A DNA stretch of 45,888 nt, from positions 1-45,888 of the IMG/VR virus record IMGVR_UViG_3300045253_000009; one strand, written 5' to 3'. The translations under genes and the position numbers were made by a program. Source of the DNA: a virus. Under the pieces are notes generated by a model. That model saw only the letters and a list, made by a program, of their open reading frames with translations. It searched no databases and was not told the DNA's origin. This document shows positions 1 through 6,373 of the stretch, piece after piece. Position 1 is the stretch's first letter; each line of letters begins with the position of its first letter.

Positions 1-127
1 GCCAGAGCCCCACCACTCGCCGAAGTGACGGCCCTCACCGAGATGCCGAACCAGGGTGTCAGCGTTCTCCTGCACCCAACGAGCGAACCCGTAGTTGTCT
101 GTCGTCTTACCAGGAGTGATCAGTCGG
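1..127. repeat. Terminal 127-bp direct repeat, left copy
   Basis: These 127 bases are identical to 45762-45888. An exact 127-base overlap equals a common assembler k-mer length, so it most likely marks a circular contig rather than biological terminal repeats. The reading frame of the RNA ligase continues perfectly across the join. Confidence 0.9.
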
Positions 128-354
128 TTGCGGCTCTGCGCCGCAACGTTGTAGAACTCGCCACCCAGCTCGACGGTAGCCAGGATGAACGGGTTGGGCT
201 TGCCGTACTTAGCCCGAAGGCGGGTGAGGAATCCCTCAGCCTTGGTTACCCTCTCGATGATGACGGCAGAGTTGGTGCCATCCAGCTTCTCGCTGATCAC
301 CACTGGGCGGAACAGGCGAGCAGTCTTCGGCCATGCCTGGAATTCAACTGCCAT
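1..354 (-). CDS. RNA ligase, N-terminal part (gene split by the contig ends)
   Basis: Start ATG is at 354-352, overlapping the upstream gene by 11 bases. The reading frame leaves the window at base 1 and continues at 45761-45456, giving a 219-aa protein. Residues 22-28 contain the nucleotidyltransferase motif I, EKLDGTN, whose lysine 23 would carry AMP. SRNR (74-77) fits motif Ia and FGEWWGSGI (111-119) fits motif III of the RNA_ligase family. The family seals RNA nicks or breaks through an adenylated intermediate. A phage RNA ligase is often a tRNA-repair enzyme, which is notable beside the many tRNA-like elements here. The role is inferred; the motifs are seen. Confidence 0.85.
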   Translation of the reverse strand, partial: MAVEFQAWPKTARLFRPVVISEKLDGTNSAVIIERVTKAEGFLTRLRAKYGKPNPFILATVELGGEFYNVAAQSRNRLITPGKTTDNYGFARWVQENADTLVRHLGEGRHFGEWWGSG

Positions 355-583
355 GAGTCAGCTCCTGGATGTAGAACTCTTCAAATTCGATGGACGGAGA
401 TGCGTTCTCGTACACCAGGCTGGTCGAGTCGTAGTCGAGGTCATCCTCGCGTGAGTGGGCAATGTCTCGGAGTGCCCGCCAAGCGCTCTCTTCACTGTCG
501 AAGAACTTCGAGTCCACGATCTCGGCCCCGCTGGAGCGGTCGATCGACGTCCACTCGTTGATGATGACGAACACGTTGCTCAC
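344..583 (-). CDS. Hypothetical acidic protein, 79 aa
   Basis: Not recognised. It is small and acidic, rich in Asp, Glu and Ser, with no signal peptide or membrane segment; the N-terminus reads VFVIINEWT. It overlaps the primase gene upstream by 4 bases and the RNA ligase start downstream by 11 bases, the tight coupling typical of this operon. Confidence 0.7.
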   Translation of the reverse strand: MSNVFVIINEWTSIDRSSGAEIVDSKFFDSEESAWRALRDIAHSREDDLDYDSTSLVYENASPSIEFEEFYIQELTHGS

Positions 584-1227
584 TTCTTGATCCTTCCGAT
601 CAGGTAGTCCTTGCCCTGCTTCAGGTACATCGAGTTGCTGTCCTCGCCATCAGGCATCCGCATGCGGACGACCATCGTGTTGGACTGGTCGATGTGCTCG
701 GACATCGCGATCCACAGATCCTTGCCTGCGTTGTCTCCATCTTCAGCCAAGTATACACGACTGAAGTCTTCCAGGAGGTTCGCCCAGTAGTCCTTCCAGT
801 TCTCAGCGCCCGGCACCGCGAGTGCCGGTACTCCGATCTGCTGCCAAGTGAGAGCATCGATCTCGCCTTCGGTTACCACAATCCAGTCGGTAGCCCAGGC
901 GATGGACTGCACGCCGTAGATGTTGACCGGAGAACCCTTGCGACGATAGTACTTGGAGTGGCCTGCGATCTCCTTGCAGTTGTGATCTTCGATGCACCTG
1001 AAGTTGAAGTTCACCGGACCAGTCTTGGTGAGGTACGGAATGGCGAGGTAGCCAGCGGCATACTCGTGGCCAGGGAGAGGGTTACGAACTACGCCAAGTC
1101 CTCTTGAAGCTGCGAACTCCAGACCCAGACCTCGACCCTCCAGCCATTCTTCCGCGTCTCCCAGATGCGGGCTGTACGTTTCCCAGGCTCGTTCCAGATA
1201 TTGCTTCTGCTCTTTCGACAGCTTCAC
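580..1227 (-). CDS. DNA primase, TOPRIM (catalytic) subunit
   Basis: 215 aa from a GTG start at 1227. Residues 116-167 form a TOPRIM domain. VVTEGEIDALTW supplies the invariant Glu120 and the following acidic residues, and AEDGDNAGKD (161-170) supplies the metal-binding Asp motif. This part would make RNA primers for replication. The zinc-binding half is encoded by the upstream gene, whose 3' end overlaps this one by 146 bases in another frame. The two gene products probably act together like one bacterial primase. The helicase gene lies further upstream in the same operon. Confidence 0.88.
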   Translation of the reverse strand: MKLSKEQKQYLERAWETYSPHLGDAEEWLEGRGLGLEFAASRGLGVVRNPLPGHEYAAGYLAIPYLTKTGPVNFNFRCIEDHNCKEIAGHSKYYRRKGSPVNIYGVQSIAWATDWIVVTEGEIDALTWQQIGVPALAVPGAENWKDYWANLLEDFSRVYLAEDGDNAGKDLWIAMSEHIDQSNTMVVRMRMPDGEDSNSMYLKQGKDYLIGRIKK

Positions 1228-1483
1228 GGTAGTTGATCTGCTCCCATTGCATCAGGACTTGGACCGCGTTGCCCTTGGGGCAGTCGGCTGCGTGACAGTT
1301 GAAGACCTGCTTCTCTGTGTTGACCGAGCCGGAGGCGTCTCGGTCTCCGTGGAAGGGGCATCGGTAGGGTTTCCATCCGAGGCCCTCAGCCACAGGCTGT
1401 CCACCATATGACTCAAGGATTGGGCTGATGGGGAAGAGTGGGAAGTCAGCGTGCCCACCAGAGCTGTCGCGCCTTTGCCTCAT
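1082..1483 (-). CDS. DNA primase, CHC2 zinc-binding subunit
   Basis: 133 aa. RCPFHGDRDASGSVN followed by FNCHAADCPKGNAV gives a Cys42-His45-Cys63-Cys68 zinc site of the CHC2 primase type, preceded by PISPILESYGG, usual at the start of this domain. The last 48 residues are low-complexity Gly/Arg/Ser and overlap the TOPRIM gene for 146 bases in a different frame. Either the tail is a real disordered linker or ribosomes frameshift to give a fused primase. The first 38 bases overlap the upstream 70-aa gene. Confidence 0.85.
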   Translation of the reverse strand: MRQRRDSSGGHADFPLFPISPILESYGGQPVAEGLGWKPYRCPFHGDRDASGSVNTEKQVFNCHAADCPKGNAVQVLMQWEQINYREAVERAEAISGTSLGNVQPASGRRGRMAGGSRSGSGVRSFKRTWRSS

Positions 1484-1658
1484 TGTCCACCTTCCGCAGA
1501 ACCGAGAACAGGCGATCGTGAATCAGGCTACCCTCTTCGGTGGTCTTGTAGACCACCTCGTCATCGCCATAGTACAGCTTGTCGTACACCAGCGCATGAA
1601 CCTCGAACAGCTCATCGTCGGTCAGGCCTGATCCGATGGCACCGTTAGGTTCGATCAT
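1446..1658 (-). CDS. Hypothetical protein, 70 aa
   Basis: Not recognised. Mixed-charge soluble protein with the core LTDDELFEVHALVYDKLYYG, probably helical. It shares one base with the stop of the 108-aa gene upstream (TGATG junction) and overlaps the primase zinc gene downstream. Confidence 0.65.
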   Translation of the reverse strand: MIEPNGAIGSGLTDDELFEVHALVYDKLYYGDDEVVYKTTEEGSLIHDRLFSVLRKVDNEAKARQLWWAR

Positions 1659-1984
1659 CAGTAGTCCTCGTCATCGTAGGGGCAGACGCTGTCCTCGTAC
1701 TGCAAGTTCTGGTACGCACTCAGCTCTTCGATGAACTGGGGCAGATTGCCCCACAGTCCGAAGGTGAAGCCGAAGTTGCCAGCCTTGCTGGTCAAGATGG
1801 CCTGCATCTCAACACCATCGTCCCGAGTGAACTCGGAGTAGCAACCACAGTACGACTGGACATCGGCCGACAAGACTGTGATCTGCCCAGCAGGACCATA
1901 CCGCAGGGAGTTGTTCTTGTAGATCGGTGACTCAAGGAACTTCTTCTTGACCCACGCGTTCACCAGGTCGTCAGTTGCCGACAT
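1658..1984 (-). CDS. Hypothetical protein, 108 aa
   Basis: Not recognised. Begins MSATDDLVNAWVKKKFLESP, has a central SYCGCYSEF and a strongly acidic C-terminus ending DDEDY. It overlaps the endonuclease VII gene upstream by 14 bases and touches the 70-aa gene downstream. Confidence 0.65.
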   Translation of the reverse strand: MSATDDLVNAWVKKKFLESPIYKNNSLRYGPAGQITVLSADVQSYCGCYSEFTRDDGVEMQAILTSKAGNFGFTFGLWGNLPQFIEELSAYQNLQYEDSVCPYDDEDY

Positions 1985-2426
1985 CAGGCTTCACCTTTCC
2001 TATCACATCGTGAGCTATCGGATATTCCAAATAGTAGGCCGCTCGCTTGAGCGTAGCCTCATCGTCTCTCACGTGAGCAAGCAGTGAGTTGCACGGCTTG
2101 CAGAGCAAGCCCCTTACCCATCCTGTGAGGTGATCGTGATCTACTGCCAGCCTTCGAGTCTTCCCTGTAGCCCTGCGGCAGATCCAGCACACGCCTCCCT
2201 GTGCCTCGTAGAGAGCCTCGTACTGCTCAAGGGTGAGTCCGTAGGTCTTGAGTATCCAACGGCCGTGAGAGGCCCGTTTCTGTGCCTTCTTAACCTCTCT
2301 GTGGTGAGTGGCACAACGAGGTCCTGGGTGTGGTGCAGGTCGGGGCTTGTTGGTCCCGACCATAGAGGACTTCAACCCGTGACCATCGGGATAGCAGTCC
2401 TTGCAGAGCCTCAGTGATCGAGGCAT
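1971..2426 (-). CDS. Recombination endonuclease VII-like (HNH/His-Me) nuclease
   Basis: 151 aa. Residues 61-120 match endonuclease VII: TYGLTLEQYEALYEAQGGVC, a CWIC zinc pair (Cys80, Cys83), LAVDHDH (96-99) with the catalytic His, and LLCKPCNSLLAHVRDD with the second zinc pair (Cys109, Cys112). The N-terminus adds a CKDCYPDGHG zinc-like segment. T4 endonuclease VII resolves branched DNA before packaging; a similar role, or a free-standing homing nuclease, is possible. Its start overlaps the zinc microprotein gene by 16 bases. Confidence 0.88.
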   Translation of the reverse strand: MPRSLRLCKDCYPDGHGLKSSMVGTNKPRPAPHPGPRCATHHREVKKAQKRASHGRWILKTYGLTLEQYEALYEAQGGVCWICRRATGKTRRLAVDHDHLTGWVRGLLCKPCNSLLAHVRDDEATLKRAAYYLEYPIAHDVIGKVKPDVGN

Positions 2427-2521
2427 GGGTAGGGCTTACCGCAGACAGGGCAGGTGCCGTTCAGCTTGGGGCACCAGCACTTGGACTTCGGATAGTTACA
2501 GACCGGACAGTTACCCCACAT
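2411..2521 (-). CDS. Zinc-ribbon microprotein, 36 aa
   Basis: ATG at 2521 overlaps the upstream stop (TGATG). The peptide has CPVC at residues 5-8, CWC at 15-17, CPVC at 24-27 and a final Cys-x-x-His, enough ligands for two zinc sites in 36 residues. It is one of several similar microproteins in this genome. Function unknown; a nucleic-acid or protein adaptor role is a guess. Confidence 0.65.
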   Translation of the reverse strand: MWGNCPVCNYPKSKCWCPKLNGTCPVCGKPYPCLDH

Positions 2522-2703
2522 CACCAGGGCTCCTCTCCGGTGGCGTGATACTGAACAGCATAGTCGTAACCTTCCCAGTTGTCCACACCCGCAGCCTGAA
2601 GGGCTCCGAGGAATTCATCCCGCTCAACCAGGTACTCATACTCGTTCTCACTGAGCACCCACTCGTGCTCTCGGGTGTCCAGGTTCAGCAACTTCTTAGC
2701 CAT
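2521..2703 (-). CDS. Hypothetical protein, 60 aa
   Basis: Not recognised. Acidic and aromatic (SENEYEYLVERDEFLGAL), no membrane segment. It is coupled by a 1-base overlap to the helicase stop upstream and to the zinc microprotein start downstream. Confidence 0.65.
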   Translation of the reverse strand: MAKKLLNLDTREHEWVLSENEYEYLVERDEFLGALQAAGVDNWEGYDYAVQYHATGEEPW

Positions 2704-3473
2704 CAGTCACTCTCCCACACGTTGATCTTCTCGTCGTCCGGCACTGAGGTGCCGTCCCTGAATAGCGGGGGAGCATCCGGCTCTCGCTCTTCGATCAGGC
2801 AGATACCAGGATTGGCCGTCATCGTCAGGTACTTCTTCCCCATCGGATCCTGAGGACCGAACCTGTTCTTGACCGTAGCCACGTCAAGTGTCCCAGCGTG
2901 AGCGTCACCCCACAGAGTGAGAATGAGCGTAGGAAGCTGGTTCGCTTTACCCATGATGGCACTTCGAGGCGGAGGAGACCCAGCCTTCGCACCTTCACTT
3001 GTATGATGAACGATCGTGATAGCTGTCTCCTGCTCACGTGCTAGATCCTTCAGTTCGGCCATCAGTGCCCAGTAGTTCTGCTCTCCCGCTCCCTCGTAAT
3101 CGATGTCCATCATGATGTCGATCACCGTGTGGTGAGGGTACTCGCCGTTCAGTTCACGGAAAGCTTCCGCTTCCCGCCACATGTGCTCCAGCGTAGGGCT
3201 GGAGCGGAAGCTCCAGCGTATGTGGTCCATGTCCTTGAGCGTCTCGTAGGCCAACTGCTTCTGGCCCATCACCCACAGCTCAGTCTCGTCGGTCGGTGTG
3301 CCTGTCAGCATGCTCAGCGTCCGGCTGGCCATGGTGAAGTCATCCGAGTCCGATGAGTGATACAGCGTGGGAACGCCCGAGCCCATCTTGTGAACCACGT
3401 TAAGGGCAAGCACTGTCTTCATGGAGCCAGGAGGACCAGCTATCATGCTGATCGACCCTCGGCGAAAGGACAT
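2703..3473 (-). CDS. DnaB-like/RecA-fold replicative helicase ATPase
   Basis: 256 aa from the first ATG. Walker A is GPPGSMKT (residues 13-20), Walker B TVIDIMMDID (116-125), and ITIVHHTSE (153-161) matches the DnaB-type motif. The family unwinds DNA at the fork and loads primase, which is encoded downstream. The frame stays open for 29 codons before this ATG and reads LPDPYGIFGERKM just before it, as expected for this family's N-terminus. No ATG, GTG or TTG occurs there, but a Shine-Dalgarno-like GAGGTGA precedes an ATC at 3560. The true start may be that ATC, giving 285 aa. Confidence 0.87.
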   Translation of the reverse strand: MSFRRGSISMIAGPPGSMKTVLALNVVHKMGSGVPTLYHSSDSDDFTMASRTLSMLTGTPTDETELWVMGQKQLAYETLKDMDHIRWSFRSSPTLEHMWREAEAFRELNGEYPHHTVIDIMMDIDYEGAGEQNYWALMAELKDLAREQETAITIVHHTSEGAKAGSPPPRSAIMGKANQLPTLILTLWGDAHAGTLDVATVKNRFGPQDPMGKKYLTMTANPGICLIEEREPDAPPLFRDGTSVPDDEKINVWESD

Positions 3474-3568
3474 CTTCCTTTCGCCAAAGATCCCGTAAGG
3501 GTCAGGCAGCGGCTCCCCCGCACTGACTCCTCGCTTAACCTGCCGAGCTAGTGTCTTGATGGTTCACC

Positions 3569-3658
3569 TCACTTCTTGGGTGGCTTATTGCTGCCCTTGG
3601 TCTGCTCGAACTTCTTGGCAGCCTCGTCGAGTTCCTTCTCTTGCTCTTCGGTTGTCAC
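3569..3658 (-). CDS. Possible 29-aa charged peptide
   Basis: GTG start at 3658, only two bases after the 3' end of the tRNA-like element at 3660-3735. The peptide is acidic then lysine-rich (TEEQEKELDEAAKKFEQTKG), as expected of a real protein, but there is no room for a normal ribosome-binding site outside the tRNA-like fold. It could be translated as a leaderless message after 3' processing of that element. Its stop lies nine bases before the ATC discussed for the helicase. Confidence 0.35.
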   Translation of the reverse strand: MTTEEQEKELDEAAKKFEQTKGSNKPPKK

Positions 3659-3659
3659 G

Positions 3660-3735
3660 TGGGTGCGGCAGGACTCGAACCTGCACGATATACCGACCAA
3701 GTGGTCGGCTGCTTTGCCAATTAAGCTACACACCC
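3660..3735 (-). tRNA. tRNA-like gene with abnormal anticodon arm (no anticodon assigned)
   Basis: Acceptor GGGTGTG pairs with CGCACCC, the D-arm is GCTT/AAGC, the T-arm is GCAGG-TTCGAGT-CCTGC, and the discriminator is A; CCA is not encoded. The anticodon arm is abnormal. With stem GCCGA/TCGGT the loop is eight bases (CCACTTGG) without U33, and its ends can pair to close the loop to ACTT. The variable region is seven bases. The stem matches that of tRNA-Asn, so it may derive from such a tRNA. It lies in the only gap between the 154-aa gene and the helicase, just after a UUCG-type hairpin. It may be a decoy, a frameshifting tRNA or a processing signal. Confidence 0.7.
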
Positions 3736-3740
3736 TGGCA

Positions 3741-3760
3741 GGCTGGCCCGAAGGCCAGCC
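3741..3760. repeat. 8-bp perfect hairpin before the tRNA-like gene
   Basis: GGCTGGCC and GGCCAGCC flank CGAA (UUCG in the minus-strand RNA), a very stable tetraloop hairpin. It follows the stop of the 154-aa gene at 3768. There is no T-run on the minus strand, so it is more likely an RNA stability or processing element than a terminator. Confidence 0.6.
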
Positions 3761-3767
3761 CTTAAAC

Positions 3768-4232
3768 TCAGGCCTTGACGATCTTCATGCTGTGTTCCTT
3801 GCGGTTCCCGTTGCGCTTGTCCAGCTTCTTGCCGAACACGTCACCCTCGTCGATCGAACCGGCCTCGGTGACCGCAGCCTTGAAGACTTCACGCTCGTTG
3901 GCAGAGCCGGTCGCGGTGACCCGAGCCTCGGTCAGGTCAGCGGGCTTGCCTTCCCACTCGCCCACGACATCCTTGAGGTGGATCTCGATCTGATGGACAG
4001 GCTGGAGGCCCGCACGCTCAGCCTCATCCTTCGGCACACCCTTCGGCTTACCGTCCACCCAGAACTTCTGAAGGCCCATCTTGTTGGTGCTGGTGTCCCA
4101 CTCGGAGACGGTAGCCTCCGTGTCGATCTTGGTGATGACACCCTTGATGAACTCGCCCGCGTTCTTGAGGTTCACGAACTTGGGGCCAAAGCTTCCACCC
4201 TTGTTGCCGAGCAGTTCGTCCAGAGTAGGCAC
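3768..4232 (-). CDS. Putative single-stranded DNA-binding protein, 154 aa
   Basis: GTG start at 4232. The opening PTLDELLGNKGGSFGPKFVN, the GEFIKGVITKID strand and the middle (VHQIEIHLKDVVGEWEGKPADLTEARVTATG) look like a beta-rich OB-type fold, with a basic C-terminus. The position between a Cas4/RecB-like nuclease and the helicase also suggests an SSB-like role. There is no decisive motif, so the function is an inference. Confidence 0.6.
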   Translation of the reverse strand: MPTLDELLGNKGGSFGPKFVNLKNAGEFIKGVITKIDTEATVSEWDTSTNKMGLQKFWVDGKPKGVPKDEAERAGLQPVHQIEIHLKDVVGEWEGKPADLTEARVTATGSANEREVFKAAVTEAGSIDEGDVFGKKLDKRNGNRKEHSMKIVKA

Positions 4233-4367
4233 TTAGTTTTCTCCTTGGTTTTCTGTTGGTTCTTCTTGATCTTCATAGTACCAGTAGGTGCACTGGTAGT
4301 CACTGCATGACATCTCGCCGAACATGAGGGGCCCGACGACAGGCTCCCCACATAGTGGACATGTCAC
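4233..4367 (-). CDS. Zinc-ribbon microprotein, 44 aa
   Basis: GTG start at 4367 overlaps the upstream stop by 4 bases (GTGA). It begins TCPLCGEPVVG and later has CSDYQC, giving a CxxC...CxxxxC zinc site, with an acidic tail. Its stop abuts the GTG of the 154-aa gene, so both are translationally coupled. Function unknown. Confidence 0.6.
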   Translation of the reverse strand: MTCPLCGEPVVGPLMFGEMSCSDYQCTYWYYEDQEEPTENQGEN

Positions 4368-4780
4368 CAGTCTGCTGACACTACAACCGCAGGCTTGGGA
4401 GCCTGCGTCTCATCAGCCTCCCACGGCTTGGGCTTGGCGTCAACCTTCTGGTCCCAAGGCTTGCCATCCTCGACGTACGGTCGCTCCTCGTGCGACCTGT
4501 CCTCAGTGCCCTCAGGAAGCTCTGTAACGCCGCCCAGGCCCTCTTCAAGGAGACGTGCAGCCTCTTCCACCCCAGGCGCCTGCGGCGCCCTTACAGTGGC
4601 ACTCACGTCCACCTGAGACCCAAGCTTGAAGCCCTGAGTGAAGACGTTCAGGTAGACGGCAGCCGCCGCACCGAGAGCGGCGGCATCTCCGATGGTCTCG
4701 ATGCCCAGCTCCTCGGGAGTCGCCTTGATCTTCACGTTACCGAACTGCACGGTCGGAAGGGTGATCTCGATCTCGGCCAT
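4364..4780 (-). CDS. Hypothetical protein, 138 aa
   Basis: The ATG at 4780 is chosen because it overlaps the upstream stop by one base, like its neighbours. The N-terminal half (AEIEITLPTVQFGNVKIKAT) is beta-rich, followed by an Ala-rich segment (GDAAALGAAAAVYLN) and a charged, proline-rich, probably disordered tail. Not recognised; its place among replication genes suggests DNA metabolism. Confidence 0.65.
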   Translation of the reverse strand: MAEIEITLPTVQFGNVKIKATPEELGIETIGDAAALGAAAAVYLNVFTQGFKLGSQVDVSATVRAPQAPGVEEAARLLEEGLGGVTELPEGTEDRSHEERPYVEDGKPWDQKVDAKPKPWEADETQAPKPAVVVSADW

Positions 4781-4989
4781 CAGCGCTCCACCTTCGCGTT
4801 GTACTCGTAGCCCTCGTTCCAGAAGAACTCCTCGCCCCACTCACTGAGCAGCTCTTCCTGCCGACGCTCGGGTTCAGCGTCCCAGTCCTCGTCGCTATAG
4901 CCATAGTCGCTCAGGTCCACCACCTCGGTGGACTCGCAGCCAACGTACGGTCCGCTGGCATACAGCTCCAGCTTGTAGGTCTCAGCCAT
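4780..4989 (-). CDS. Hypothetical acidic protein, 69 aa
   Basis: Not recognised. Very acidic with many Trp, Tyr and Glu (DEDWDAEPERRQEELLSEW). Small acidic phage proteins sometimes mimic DNA or inhibit host enzymes, but nothing specific is seen. Overlaps both neighbours. Confidence 0.6.
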   Translation of the reverse strand: MAETYKLELYASGPYVGCESTEVVDLSDYGYSDEDWDAEPERRQEELLSEWGEEFFWNEGYEYNAKVER

Positions 4990-5254
4990 AGTTGTACGTC
5001 CTCACGATGTCGTCTTCCTTCTGGCAGGCCAGGCAGTACCACTCACCATCGGGCCTGTTGTAGTACATCTCATCCTCGCCGTGAGTGTCGCAGGACGCCT
5101 CAGCGTCCTCGCCCACAGTCCAGTCCTTGTTGTTCCAGTAGTCGTCGTCTTCACGTGAACCCATGACCTTGATCCTGTTCACTCGCTTGAATCGTTCGAC
5201 AGTCTTGGGCGACCTGCCGTACCGCCCGACCTGCTTGTAGCTGCCCGCCATCAT
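4982..5254 (-). CDS. Hypothetical zinc-finger-like protein, 90 aa
   Basis: ATG at 5254 overlaps the upstream stop by one base; a second ATG follows directly. The N-terminal third is basic (KQVGRYGRSPKTVERFKRVN), the middle acidic, and the C-terminus has CDTH and CLAC pairs that could bind one zinc. A basic region plus a zinc site suggests nucleic-acid binding (inference). Confidence 0.6.
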   Translation of the reverse strand: MMAGSYKQVGRYGRSPKTVERFKRVNRIKVMGSREDDDYWNNKDWTVGEDAEASCDTHGEDEMYYNRPDGEWYCLACQKEDDIVRTYNYG

Positions 5255-5373
5255 CACTCCCAGAATCTCCAGCAGTTCCGGCACTCTTCGTCCTCTTCCA
5301 GATTCCAGTAGCCACACTCGCACTTCCAGAGTGGACCGAAGTCCTCGTCATCTTCAGTCTCGACGCATACCAT
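5254..5373 (-). CDS. RanBP2-type zinc-finger microprotein, 39 aa
   Basis: ATG at 5373 overlaps the upstream stop by one base. After an acidic start, the core has Trp-x-Cys, a second Cys, an Asn three residues later, then six residues and CRNC. That is the spacing of RanBP2-type zinc fingers except that the first pair is CxC instead of CxxC. These fingers bind RNA or protein in known cases. The role here is unknown. Confidence 0.6.
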   Translation of the reverse strand: MVCVETEDDEDFGPLWKCECGYWNLEEDEECRNCWRFWE

Positions 5374-5567
5374 CAGTCGAAGCTCGGGATGATCGTCTGC
5401 CAGTCCATCAGTTCGTCGCGGCCGTCCTCGCTGACGACATACTCTTCGAGGTCCACGTAGGCCTCCTCGTAGCTGTCCCGATCCTCAAGGGACAGACGGT
5501 AGCCATCCTTGCGTGCCGCCTCGATGGCGGCACTGATCTTCTCGGCATGCTCAGAAAGGGTAGCCAT
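5373..5567 (-). CDS. Hypothetical acidic protein, 64 aa
   Basis: ATG at 5567 (MATLSEHAEKISAAIEAARK) overlaps the end of the nuclease gene by 17 bases. Helical at the N-terminus, acidic in the middle (DRDSYEEAYVDLEEYVVSED). Not recognised. Confidence 0.6.
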   Translation of the reverse strand: MATLSEHAEKISAAIEAARKDGYRLSLEDRDSYEEAYVDLEEYVVSEDGRDELMDWQTIIPSFD

Positions 5568-6366
5568 CTTCGGTGCTCCTGTCGTAGTACGTGGTTCTCT
5601 TGGTGATTCCTGAGTTGACCATGCAGTTGTCTTGCTGGAAGCAGAACTTACACCCGAAGCCAGCCTTGGCCTCGTAGTGCTTGCCTTGCATCCGATCGTA
5701 CACCTCTTGGTACTTCTTGCCAACCTCTTCAGGGTCGACCTCGGAAAGGTCTACGTACCTGGTGTTGGGTGCACCCGGAGCCAGCATGACATACCTACCC
5801 TTGAAGTTCAAGGCAGGGTCCCACGGGTTGTCGATCATCAGCAGTGCTGCGTACGTCGTCAGCTGGAAGTTGTCAGGCTTGGTGCTGCCTGTCTTCCAGT
5901 CGAGGATGACAGGGCCCTTCTTCTTGTGCTCACCGATGATGTCGACGAACGCCTTCACTGGGACCGAAAGCCCTGGAAGCCTGCCTGAGGCGTCGTACTC
6001 GACTTCCCATACATCGATAGCCTCAAGCTCTTCCAGTGCCTTAGAGAAGCACTCAGACACCCTGACGAGGGCTTTCTCCTCGGTGACCGGGTCGGCCTGA
6101 GGGCCTCCCGCCAACCACTTGCTAAGGTCTGGCTCGATCAGCATCTGCTTACGGATCAGAGGATAGAAGAAGTCCTCTGCACCCCAGCCTTCGGTGGTCC
6201 TCTTGTGTGGATCATCCTTCAGGTAGAAGTCCAACATGTCGTGAACTGCCGTGCCGATGGGGATGTACCAAGTCTGAAGCTCCTCGGCTTGCCTCATCTT
6301 GCTCAGGTACCAGCTGCGAGGGCAGCTGGTGTAGGTGCGGTACTGGCTATAGCTTATATGGTCCAT
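5551..6366 (-). CDS. Cas4/RecB-like PD-(D/E)XK exonuclease with probable Fe-S cluster
   Basis: 271 aa. SYSQYRTYTSCPRSWYL at the N-terminus and GTAVH (39-42 region) are typical of the RecB/Cas4 nuclease family. Asp142 (FVDIIGE), then LDWKTG (Asp156, Lys158) and QLTTYA form the active site. Cys15 with Cys239, Cys242 and Cys248 fit a 4Fe-4S cluster as in Cas4 and AddB. The family degrades or trims DNA ends, and phage versions sit beside helicase and SSB genes in replication or recombination modules, as here. No Cas1/Cas2 or CRISPR array is present, so a CRISPR role is not supported. Confidence 0.88.
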   Translation of the reverse strand: MDHISYSQYRTYTSCPRSWYLSKMRQAEELQTWYIPIGTAVHDMLDFYLKDDPHKRTTEGWGAEDFFYPLIRKQMLIEPDLSKWLAGGPQADPVTEEKALVRVSECFSKALEELEAIDVWEVEYDASGRLPGLSVPVKAFVDIIGEHKKKGPVILDWKTGSTKPDNFQLTTYAALLMIDNPWDPALNFKGRYVMLAPGAPNTRYVDLSEVDPEEVGKKYQEVYDRMQGKHYEAKAGFGCKFCFQQDNCMVNSGITKRTTYYDRSTEDGYPF

Positions 6367-6373
6367 GCTCCTA

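Noticed and set aside
1-127. True biological terminal repeats
   Set aside because: The length equals a standard assembly k-mer and it lies inside a gene; coverage data would be needed to claim real repeats.
3569-3658. Frameshift joining the 29-aa peptide to the helicase
   Set aside because: The helicase frame has a stop after the point where the peptide frame ends, so no single shift can join them.
5551-6366. Cas4-like protein as part of a CRISPR system
   Set aside because: No Cas1, Cas2, effector genes or repeat array; phage replication genes surround it.
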